A stretch of 64,000 bases of DNA from Limnospira fusiformis SAG 85.79. Its GTDB lineage: Bacteria; Cyanobacteriota; Cyanobacteriia; Cyanobacteriales; Microcoleaceae. Below the pieces are notes generated by a model that saw only the letters and a list, made by a program, of their open reading frames with translations, did no database searches and was not told the DNA's origin. Below are positions 17,273 through 24,701 of this stretch, one piece after another (within the stretch, counting starts at the first letter, position 1; every line of letters starts with the position of its first letter). Where the stretch lies: the NCBI RefSeq assembly GCF_012516315.1, contig NZ_CP051185.1, forward strand, positions 5,585,363 through 5,649,362, given 5' to 3'. The translations under genes and the position numbers were made by a program.

Positions 17273-17363
17273 TACCTGGGTTTTGATAGCCTTCTGTAAC
17301 TAGCACTTCCCGCCTGTAGTGATTATCGGTGCGGCGGGAAGCCGGATAATGATGGCCCAGGTA
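17273..17363 (+). ncRNA. Candidate structured RNA between metK and thiG
   Basis: A perfect outer stem (TACCTGGG at 17273-17280, CCCAGGTA at 17356-17363) encloses a perfect 9-bp inner stem (CTTCCCGCC at 17306-17314, GGCGGGAAG at 17333-17341). The element begins at the base after the metK stop and lies 79 bp before thiG. There is no T-run, so it is not a normal terminator. It lacks the TPP-riboswitch core (CTGAGA, ACCTGATC), so it is not a recognisable thi-box. It could be an uncharacterised leader or a 3'-end stabiliser of metK mRNA. Confidence 0.55.
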
Positions 17364-17441
17364 TTTGATGTCCCGCCAGGGTAGGGATAAGATCTGTCTT
17401 GTCTGTACTATCCCCTTTGTGTCAAGTTCAAGGATGATGCT

Positions 17442-18272
17442 ATGCAAACTGTTGAAAAACCAGTATCACAACCTGTTGATTCTCCGCTAACGATCGCTGG
17501 TAGGTCATTTACATCGCGTTTGATGACCGGAACTGGTAAATATCGCAGTTTAGAACAAATGCAGGAAAGTATTGTTTCTAGTGGCTGTGAAATAGTGACC
17601 GTCGCGGTTAGACGGGTGCAAACTCAGGCTCCTGGACATGAGGGGCTGGCGGAGGCGATCGACTGGTCAAAAATTTGGATGTTACCTAATACTGCTGGCT
17701 GTCAAACGGCGGAAGATGCTGTGCGGGTGGCGCGTCTGGGTCGGGAAATGGCTAAGTTATTGGGTCAGGAAGACAATAATTTTGTCAAGTTAGAGGTGAT
17801 TCCTGATTCTAAATATTTACTACCTGACCCCATAGGAACTCTGAAGGCGGCGGAACAATTGGTAAAAGAAGGGTTTGCGGTTTTGCCTTATATTAATGCT
17901 GATCCTCTGTTAGCCAAACATTTGGAAGAGGCGGGTTGTGCGACGGTCATGCCTTTGGGATCTCCTATCGGGTCTGGTCAAGGGATTAGAAATGCAGCCA
18001 ATATTCAGATTATTATTGATAATGCTAAGGTTCCGGTGGTGGTAGATGCCGGAATTGGTACTCCCAGTGAGGCGGCTATGGCTATGGAAATGGGGGCTGA
18101 TGCTTTGCTGATTAATTCGGCGATCGCTTTGGCGAGTAAACCATCTATGATGGCGGATGCTATGGGAATGGCGGCGAAAGCCGGACGTATGGCTTATTTG
18201 GCGGGACGTATTCCGGTTAAGGATTATGCGATCGCTTCTTCCCCTCTCACCGGTACAATCACATCTGTCTAA
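17442..18272 (+). CDS. thiG: Thiazole synthase
   Basis: ThiG (276 residues) forms the thiazole phosphate moiety of thiamine from deoxyxylulose phosphate, ThiS-thiocarboxylate and dehydroglycine. The TIM-barrel signatures are clear: [10 protein letters not shown] at the N-terminus, the catalytic Lys in [31 protein letters not shown], and phosphate-binding [14 protein letters not shown] and [13 protein letters not shown] 20-residue N-terminal extension precedes the core. The partners thiS and thiO are not adjacent. Confidence 0.95.
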   Translation: MQTVEKPVSQPVDSPLTIAGRSFTSRLMTGTGKYRSLEQMQESIVSSGCEIVTVAVRRVQTQAPGHEGLAEAIDWSKIWMLPNTAGCQTAEDAVRVARLGREMAKLLGQEDNNFVKLEVIPDSKYLLPDPIGTLKAAEQLVKEGFAVLPYINADPLLAKHLEEAGCATVMPLGSPIGSGQGIRNAANIQIIIDNAKVPVVVDAGIGTPSEAAMAMEMGADALLINSAIALASKPSMMADAMGMAAKAGRMAYLAGRIPVKDYAIASSPLTGTITSV

Positions 18273-18337
18273 TTTCTGTAGGCAAAAGTCTCACTGGCCA
18301 ATCTTTTTCTGCCATAGTCCGCACCCATGTGCTACAA

Positions 18338-18660
18338 TGATCCTGTCAGTGCGAGACGTTCAGGCACGAAATAAGGCTGCAATGCCCGAAATAACCCCCT
18401 GGTGGGGACTCCAGCCCATTGGTTGATTGGGTCGCATCCCTGACCATCCCATAACACAGCCTAATTTTTGGGCTCATCTTTGAGACTTCCAACATGGTTG
18501 CCAAGGTGAAGCGAAAAATTAGGTCTAAGGCTACCAAGGTAAACAGTGCTTTGGGATCATCTTTCTAAAAGCTTTGCGGGATACCGCCTCCATTACCTTA
18601 ACAGGTAATGGTGCTATCGTTGCATTATCCGGAACCGGAAAAATGTCGCGTAAATGTATC
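18338..18660 (+). mobile_element. Degraded IS607-like mini-element (third copy)
   Basis: The shared block (GTGCGAGAC..., TTGGTTGATTGGGTCGCATCCCTGACC..., ATAACACAGCC) is followed by short tnpB remnants: the FETSNM-equivalent GAGACTTCCAACATGG, then the C-terminal codons for KALRDTAS. It ends with the right end GCGTAAATGTATCA at about 18660. The zinc-ribbon region is deleted. The element ends about 25 bp before the psb34 start codon, in the same orientation as psb34. Confidence 0.75.
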
Positions 18661-18684
18661 ATATGATATTAGGACTATATACGA

Positions 18685-18855
18685 ATGCCTTATACAACCG
18701 AAGAAGATGGACTCATCAATAACTTTGCTGTAGAACCAAAAGTTTATACAGCCGAACCTCCCAATAAAACTCAGAAGCGTAACTACATAATTTGGGGAGT
18801 GCTTGCTGTGGTTTTGGTGGGTGGTGTGTTAGCTATTGCGGTAGCTGCATCTTAA
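18685..18855 (+). CDS. psb34: Psb34 (ssl1498-family) photosystem II assembly protein
   Basis: This small protein has 56 residues: MPYTTEEDGLINNFAVEPKV, a short charged segment, then one transmembrane helix (about residues 35-54, IIWGVLAVVLVGGVLAIAVA). The N-terminus MPYTTEE..NNFAVEPK is the hallmark of the ssl1498/Psb34 family. These thylakoid proteins bind a CP47-containing photosystem II assembly intermediate and compete with Hlip proteins. The transposon end about 25 bp upstream leaves little room for the native promoter. Confidence 0.88.
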   Translation: MPYTTEEDGLINNFAVEPKVYTAEPPNKTQKRNYIIWGVLAVVLVGGVLAIAVAAS

Positions 18856-18920
18856 AATCAGTCCAGAAATTCCTGTAGTGATGGTGCTGGCTTGAATGAA
18901 ATAGTATCAAGTCAGTATCA

Positions 18921-20969
18921 ATGTTATCTGTTCTGCATGGAATGACCGCAACTAATACAACCTTCTCTAGTAGTTACGCCACAAATAAGCAGCTTTATAC
19001 TCAGTTGAAGCGCGCTTTAAGATTAGGTTTGGGACAACAGGTTTTTATTGCAGTATGTGATCACCTGAGTCTGTTGCATCAAATGGCGAGTAGTTTGGAA
19101 ACGGAACTAGGTTCTGAGGATATTCTGAGTACAGTTGGCGCGCGGTCTGGTAATGAACATATCACAACCCCAAACCAGGTTAGTTCTAAGTTGGTGACGC
19201 TGCATTTGGAATTGACTGACCCAAACCCTATTGCTCAAATGTGCCGCTGGAAAAGTCAAAATGCTGACTCTCCCCTAGCTTTCCAGATTTTAGGGGTTGA
19301 ACAGTTGACTAGACAACCTGCTGCAATTCAATGGTCATTTTTGAACTATTTGCGGGAAGCTGAATCTAAGTTAATTGAATTTGAGTTAAGTGTGCTGCTG
19401 TGGATATCATCACCTTGGCTGTGTTGTATTCAACAGTCAGCCCCGGAATTTTGGCGCTTGCATAGGGGTATATTTAAATTTGTGGGCGACCCTACTCCGG
19501 TATATGCTCCACCTTTATCAGGGCAAAATTCGCCGGGGATACATAAATCCTCAAGGGTGATCTCGTCTGTAGATGAACCACTAGGTCAAACCATCGAGCC
19601 ACATTTGCTAATAGATGGTTCACCATCGACGGTGGTATATTCACAGGAATATCTACAGACCTGTTTAAAACGGGCTTATATGTATCGCGATCGCATATCT
19701 AAGGGTCCCCCCACGGTGCCACTACTTCAAGATGCCATAGAAGCCTATAACCAGGTGTTGGAGCAATTAAATGAGTGGGAAATGCTGTTAGAGTCAAATA
19801 GTGCTTTACGGAAAGATTTAGATCCGGTTAATATCTATAACGATCTTGGTACTTTCCACTGGATGCTGTTTCAGCAGACCCGAAAATCTATCAATCAGGG
19901 TAGCCAGGCGTTGGTTAATCTGGAGATCAGTATCATCTGTTATCAAACGGGGTTAATGAAAGTTGACCCCACATCGAGAGGCTATATTTATGTTAGACTG
20001 CTGAAGAACCTGGGTGCAGCTTATACAGATTTAGGGACAATTAGAGAGCCATTAGAGAATTTACAACAGTCGATTACTGTTTATGAAGAGGCTATCAACT
20101 ATCTTAAATCTGTTAGGGACCAGGGCGGTCTAGGTGGGGGCAGGTTCTGTAATCAGCCTCTATCTCCAGCAGATTCTTTAGAACCCGCCCGCATAGCGCT
20201 AGATTATCGGGCAATCCAAAATAATTTAGGAACGGCTTACTGGACACGCGCCCAACATATTGAACCAGTTGTTAATTTAAAGGCGGCGATCGCAGCTTAT
20301 CGGGAGGCGTTGCGGGGCTATTCCGAGAATAAGGAGCCTCAGCACTATGCTATGATTCAGGCTAACCTGGGAACAGCTTACTGGAATCTGGCACAGCATC
20401 AGCCTTCAAAAAGGTGGCTGCAAAAGGCGATTTATAGCTACCGAGAAGCATTAAAATATCGCACATCCAAAGCCGCCCCCCTTGCCTGTGCAACTACTCA
20501 AAACAACCTGGGGACAGCCTGTTGGCATTTAGCAATGTATCAGGAAGAACCAGCAGACCGCAGTAAATTATTGAATGAGGCGATCGCAGCTTATGAAAAA
20601 ACCTTAGCCCTAGCCCAACAACTCAGTCCCACGCAGTTGACATTCGATACCTTGGCAACTCACAATAACTTAGGACTTGCTCATTATCGTTTGGCAACAG
20701 ATAAAGCACTCTGTCTGAGTGGAGAACAAAGGGTTTCTCACCTAGAGAAAGCACTGGACCATCACCTGATGGCAGGTTGTGAAGAACAACCATGTTCTCA
20801 GGAAGGAAGTGCCAACGCCCTAGAGTCAGAACGTCATCGTTTGGCGTTCAATCATCTAGTCCGAACCTTACGCGCTTTGTACCAGGAATCTGGTTGGCAA
20901 GGTCAAAACCAAGCCCTATCTAAGATTCCCGGTCATCTCCTCCCGGAAATATGGCGTTGCTTATCTTGA
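18921..20969 (+). CDS. Tetratricopeptide-repeat protein
   Basis: This 682-residue cytoplasmic protein has no signal peptide or membrane segment. The first ~200 residues are a globular region with LKRALRLGLGQQVFIAVCD and several Trp-rich stretches (WISSPWLCCIQQSAPEFW). From about residue 250, TPR-like helical repeats are seen, with the recurring NNLGTAYW, ANLGTAYWNLAQH, NNLGTACWHLA and NNLGLAHYRLA, each preceded by a predicted AIAAYREAL-type helix. It probably scaffolds protein interactions. It lies 84 bp upstream of an OmpR-type regulator on the same strand. The start may instead be the ATG at 18942. Confidence 0.8.
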   Translation: MLSVLHGMTATNTTFSSSYATNKQLYTQLKRALRLGLGQQVFIAVCDHLSLLHQMASSLETELGSEDILSTVGARSGNEHITTPNQVSSKLVTLHLELTDPNPIAQMCRWKSQNADSPLAFQILGVEQLTRQPAAIQWSFLNYLREAESKLIEFELSVLLWISSPWLCCIQQSAPEFWRLHRGIFKFVGDPTPVYAPPLSGQNSPGIHKSSRVISSVDEPLGQTIEPHLLIDGSPSTVVYSQEYLQTCLKRAYMYRDRISKGPPTVPLLQDAIEAYNQVLEQLNEWEMLLESNSALRKDLDPVNIYNDLGTFHWMLFQQTRKSINQGSQALVNLEISIICYQTGLMKVDPTSRGYIYVRLLKNLGAAYTDLGTIREPLENLQQSITVYEEAINYLKSVRDQGGLGGGRFCNQPLSPADSLEPARIALDYRAIQNNLGTAYWTRAQHIEPVVNLKAAIAAYREALRGYSENKEPQHYAMIQANLGTAYWNLAQHQPSKRWLQKAIYSYREALKYRTSKAAPLACATTQNNLGTACWHLAMYQEEPADRSKLLNEAIAAYEKTLALAQQLSPTQLTFDTLATHNNLGLAHYRLATDKALCLSGEQRVSHLEKALDHHLMAGCEEQPCSQEGSANALESERHRLAFNHLVRTLRALYQESGWQGQNQALSKIPGHLLPEIWRCLS

Positions 20970-21053
20970 AACCAATAAAAAAATCAAGACTCCCCCTATA
21001 TTGGCAAGGCTAGGCTTGTATTTTTGCCCCATGCTCACGATCTTCTTGTGGTT

Positions 21054-21764
21054 ATGGCCTCTCAAAAGATTCTTGTCGTTGATGACGACCCGGCAATCCG
21101 CAATTTAATTTCTCGGTATCTGACTCAACAAAACTATGAGGTTGAGTCGGCAAAAGATGGTGAGACGGCGCTGCAATTGTTTGACGAATTTAATCCCGAT
21201 CTGGTGATTCTCGACGTTAACCTACCTGATACCACTGGTTTTGCCCTGTGCCAAGAAATGCAGGACCGGACGCGAGTATTTGTTTTGCTTCTCACCAGTT
21301 TGACTGGAGAGGCTGATAAGATTAAGGGTTTCGAGCTGGGGGCTGATGACTATATTACTAAGCCCTTTGGTTTGGCGGAACTAGGCGCTCGTGTGCGCGC
21401 CATTTTGAAGCGACAGCGTTCTGTAGAGGATACGGAAATGCGGAGCTTGACCTATGGGGATCTGGTGATAGATCCGGTCCGCCGTGAGGTCTATATTAGC
21501 GATCGCCAAATCTCCCTCAGCGCCCTAGAGTTTGATCTACTGTACTGTTTAGCCAAAAAGCCTGGTAGGGCTTGGCGACGTTCAGAACTGCTACAGGAGG
21601 TCTGGGATTATGAATATGAGGGTGAACAGCGGGTGGTTGATGTTCATATTGGTCAAATTCGTAAAAAGATTGAGCCGGACACAGATAAACCTGTGTTGAT
21701 TAAAACCATTCGCGGGGTGGGATATATGTTCGATCGCCGTGGTCATGAGGAACCCAGGGACTAA
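21054..21764 (+). CDS. OmpR-family two-component response regulator
   Basis: The protein has 236 residues from the ATG at 21054 (MASQKILVVDDD); the frame reaches upstream only through a TTG. The receiver has DDD in VVDDDP, phospho-acceptor D in LVILDVNLP, T/S in LLLTSLTG and K in ITKPFG. The C-terminal winged helix has LSALEFDLLYCLAKKPGR, LLQEVWDYEYEGEQRVVDVHI and the wing IKTIRGVGYMF. It should bind promoter DNA when phosphorylated. No histidine kinase is adjacent. The sequence differs from RpaA and RpaB as I remember them, so I give no symbol. Confidence 0.92.
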   Translation: MASQKILVVDDDPAIRNLISRYLTQQNYEVESAKDGETALQLFDEFNPDLVILDVNLPDTTGFALCQEMQDRTRVFVLLLTSLTGEADKIKGFELGADDYITKPFGLAELGARVRAILKRQRSVEDTEMRSLTYGDLVIDPVRREVYISDRQISLSALEFDLLYCLAKKPGRAWRRSELLQEVWDYEYEGEQRVVDVHIGQIRKKIEPDTDKPVLIKTIRGVGYMFDRRGHEEPRD

Positions 21765-21987
21765 ACTTACACATTTTAAGGGTTGGGGGTTGACAGGCGA
21801 CTGGGAATAATGGTAATATTTTGACATCTTAATTAAAATTAAGACTTTGACTATATAAATAATTTTGCACATATTCCCATTATCTAAAATTGTACCAGAA
21901 GCGCCACCAAAAAGCAAGGAACCTCCCCCAGAAAAAATTTTTCGCAACAATTCTTAACATTTCGTTACAAAAGTTAACATAAACTAG

Positions 21988-22007
21988 AGGGAGGGCCAAG
22001 ACTCCCT
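21988..22007. terminator. Weak bidirectional hairpin between convergent genes
   Basis: AGGGAG and CTCCCT pair across an 8-base loop between the response regulator and hemY 3' ends. The stem is short and no T-run follows. Confidence 0.3.
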
Positions 22008-22015
22008 ACTGGTGA

Positions 22016-23470
22016 TTAGTTGGCTGTTTGGCAGTCATGAAGGTGGGACTGAATTTTAGATGCCCATTGCTGGCCGCGCCTCACACAGTCTCCGACGGAA
22101 ACCCCATCAATATAGTTACTACACAGATAAAGTCCGGGAAGCGATCGCAATCCAGCATCGATGCAATTTAGGCGGTTCTGATGACCGAGAGTATATTGTG
22201 GGATAGCGCGCCGCCAAAGATGAACAGCTAAGACCTTGGGGGGGACATCTTCAGCCAGCAGAATTTGGCGTAGGTCTTGATGAACGGCGGCGACAATTTG
22301 ATCATCATCCATTTCGCCAATTTCCGGGTCTGTTGCACCCCCAATATAATTGCTGAGGACTTGCCAAGATTCTGGGGCGCGACCGGGAAATAAACTTGAG
22401 GTCCAAATAGTGCCAAGGGTACGGATTCCTTGATGGCGGGGAATTAAATTACCAAAGCCTTTGAGTTGTTGTTTTAAGGCTGATTTGGGATAGGCGAGGA
22501 CTACACAAGCGACGGGGGGATAGGGAATTTGGCTTAATGCGGTAGCGATGGGAGAGTGTAGGGGTTGCAACAGGCGAGCGCTAACATGGGCGGGGGTCAT
22601 TAAGGCAAGGGTTCGGGCTTCTACTTGCTGAGGACCGTCTGGGGTGGAAAATTCAGCAATATAGGTTTGATGATCGGTGGGATAAAAACGGTCGATAGTC
22701 CAATTTAACTTAACTCGATCGCCTAATTTGCTGGCTAAGGTTTCTGGTAGAGTTTGCAGACCATAACGGAAGGACCCTAATTCACCGGGGCGAGTTTTGG
22801 GAATGTTGGGGTCGGGGGTAGAGACGGGGGCTTTTTTATTCAGACGCGATCGCACAAATCCAGGTAGTAGCCCCCCCCCAGCCTCCTCAGCGGCTACTAT
22901 GCGACTAAAAGCGGAACGGACTGCTAACTGTTGAGGGTCGCCAGCATAAACCCCTGAAACGAAGGGCTGGACGAGACGTTCTAGGACTTCTGAACCTAAA
23001 TGGCGATCGAAAAACTGGGTGATAGTTTCTTCTCCTCCCTGTTGAGAGAGGTGAGCGCCTACTGGGGGTGGCACAAATCCTATGGCTCCTAATGCGGCGC
23101 GGAGTTTACCTCTGGCGCTGATGAGTTCGGAGGAGAGTAGGGCGGGGGGGTTCATGGGTACTGGATGTAACATTAGGTTCCAGTACACATAACGGGGTAG
23201 TTTGCGATCGGCAAAAATCAATTCTTCTTTGAGCCCTAAATCTACGGCTAGTCCGAGTAATTCAGGGGTGGGGGCAAAACTGTTAGGGCCTTCTTCCCAT
23301 AAAAAATCATCAGCCCGTCCGGTTGTAATATTTCCCCCGACTCGGTTCTGGCTTTCTGTAACCAAAACCTTTAGAGGTTCGCGCACACTTTTTTCACGGT
23401 TAAGACTATAGGCTAAACTCAGCCCACTAATACCAGCACCAACAATAAGGCTATCAACTAGGTTTGTCAT
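22016..23470 (-). CDS. hemY: Protoporphyrinogen oxidase, HemY type
   Basis: This 484-residue flavoenzyme oxidises protoporphyrinogen IX to protoporphyrin IX, the last step shared by heme and chlorophyll synthesis. The N-terminal FAD-binding motif is VGAGISGLSLAYSLN. Family landmarks follow: ESQNRVGGNITT, EEGPNSF, QPFVSGVYAGDPQQLAVRSAF and a C-terminal flavin-contact segment LYLCSNYIDGVSVGDCVRRG. The length is normal. Most cyanobacteria use HemJ instead, so this oxygen-dependent type is a minority solution related to the plant plastid enzyme. Confidence 0.93.
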   Translation of the reverse strand: MTNLVDSLIVGAGISGLSLAYSLNREKSVREPLKVLVTESQNRVGGNITTGRADDFLWEEGPNSFAPTPELLGLAVDLGLKEELIFADRKLPRYVYWNLMLHPVPMNPPALLSSELISARGKLRAALGAIGFVPPPVGAHLSQQGGEETITQFFDRHLGSEVLERLVQPFVSGVYAGDPQQLAVRSAFSRIVAAEEAGGGLLPGFVRSRLNKKAPVSTPDPNIPKTRPGELGSFRYGLQTLPETLASKLGDRVKLNWTIDRFYPTDHQTYIAEFSTPDGPQQVEARTLALMTPAHVSARLLQPLHSPIATALSQIPYPPVACVVLAYPKSALKQQLKGFGNLIPRHQGIRTLGTIWTSSLFPGRAPESWQVLSNYIGGATDPEIGEMDDDQIVAAVHQDLRQILLAEDVPPKVLAVHLWRRAIPQYTLGHQNRLNCIDAGLRSLPGLYLCSNYIDGVSVGDCVRRGQQWASKIQSHLHDCQTAN

Positions 23471-23638
23471 TGTGGAAATTACAAAGCAGATTAGAGTGAT
23501 TGTACTGTTGATTGCTGTCGAGTCTCAAGTCTCAAGTGGAGTCTCAGGTTGGGAAGGTGTCCCGCATCAGAAGATTTATCGTATCTATGGAAATTATCAG
23601 CATGCGGGGCACCCTACTCTGTTATTCTCACGCTTCAC

Positions 23639-23863
23639 CTATGTATTGGACTGAAACAGAGTTTCTAGGTATACTCTGGCGGCTACTCTACAGCTATCGA
23701 GGGCTTCTGGTGTGTTGTTTTTGCCATTTTGTAACAAAAACAGGGACAGGGCGGCGGAAAACACGCGATCGTGATCCCAGTCGGGGTGAGTTTCCAGGTA
23801 GCCCTGAAGGGACTCGTGCAGTGTTTCGGGAATTTCGGTCAGAATACTAACACTTGTGTTCAT
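23639..23863 (-). CDS. DUF2811 family small protein
   Basis: This 74-residue protein with MNTSVSILTEIPETLHESLQ at the start, DPDWD-type DRVFSAALSLFLLQNG in the middle and ARVYLETLF at the end matches the cyanobacterial DUF2811 family. It looks like a soluble helical protein with no signal peptide. Plus-strand frames over the same bases have no such conservation pattern. The function is unknown. It reads away from mutS2. Confidence 0.8.
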   Translation of the reverse strand: MNTSVSILTEIPETLHESLQGYLETHPDWDHDRVFSAALSLFLLQNGKNNTPEALDSCRVAARVYLETLFQSNT

Positions 23864-24701
23864 ATAAACCTCACAGGAGTTGAGATGGAGCCATTTTTTA
23901 GGCGGCTAGGCCAAACGACTGAGCCAATTCTGCTTGAAGGGAAAAGGGTATCTTATTTATTGTGTGCTATGGGGGGGGAGGGTTGTCAATGTTGCTAAAT
24001 GTTACAACCTCGGTCTGGGTGATGGGGACTTGACGACATAATCAGGGTTTCAAGCCATTTTTTTTACATAACTTTACAACAATCTGGGTAGTTAAGGCTG
24101 TCGATACTAGGCTTGCCAAAATCCCCAATTAAACGCCAGACTATCATTCTGGGAGTGGTTGGCTGTGGAAAAATCTGATAAATCTGTGGAAAAACTCGCC
24201 TTACCCTGTGGAAAGTTTGTGGAATCTCTGGGGAAAATTTGGTGAAAAGATAAGAATGTTGAAGGGACAAAATTGGGGCGATCTGTGGACAATGGATAAT
24301 GAAAGTCAAAATATTGCCAAGAGGGATTCTCAAATACTAAAAGGCTGACAGGGAAAACCAGGGGTGATTAGATTAACTTTGGGAAGGCTAGTGAAATAAA
24401 CTTGAGGGATATCTGCTTCTGGGTAGTCCCCAAAATTCTGAAAGTATGCTTGGCGACAATACTGATTAATTTAGAACGCATAAATACATTTTAATCCAGT
24501 TGGTTATAGCCCGATTATAAATCCTCCAATACCATGGAAGATATCGGCATAAGTCAAACCTTTGACAACTCCCCAGCCTAAAGCGATAAGTTGAAAACAT
24601 TTGACTTACCAAAATTTCCCAAATTCAAGGCGATCGCTGGTAAAAATCAAAAAATATGATACCATGAAGAATAAACATTTGTATTATCAAAACTTGAGGC
24701 T
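23864..24701. other. Long AT-rich intergenic region with DnaA-box-like cluster
   Basis: No gene is convincing in these 838 bp. The main feature is a cluster of TGTGGAAAA-type nonamers at 24164-24292, listed separately. The flanks contain AT-rich stretches such as the eight-T run near 24060. The mutS2 promoter should lie in the last 200 bp. Confidence 0.6.
24164..24292. other. Phased DnaA-box-like cluster (candidate origin or DnaA regulatory site)
   Basis: Same-orientation nonamers are TGTGGAAAA at 24164 and 24185, TGTGGAAAG at 24207, TGTGGAATC at 24218, TGGGGAAAA at 24229, TGGTGAAAA at 24240 and TGTGGACAA at 24284. The complement of the first, TTTTCCACA, is the DnaA-box form reported for cyanobacteria. 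The spacing of 21, 22, 11, 11 and 11 bp puts the sites on one face of the helix. dnaA and dnaN are not in the window, so the origin role is a hypothesis. Confidence 0.5.

Noticed and set aside
17273..17441. TPP riboswitch ahead of thiG
   Set aside because: The conserved thi-box core sequences are absent, although a structured element is present.
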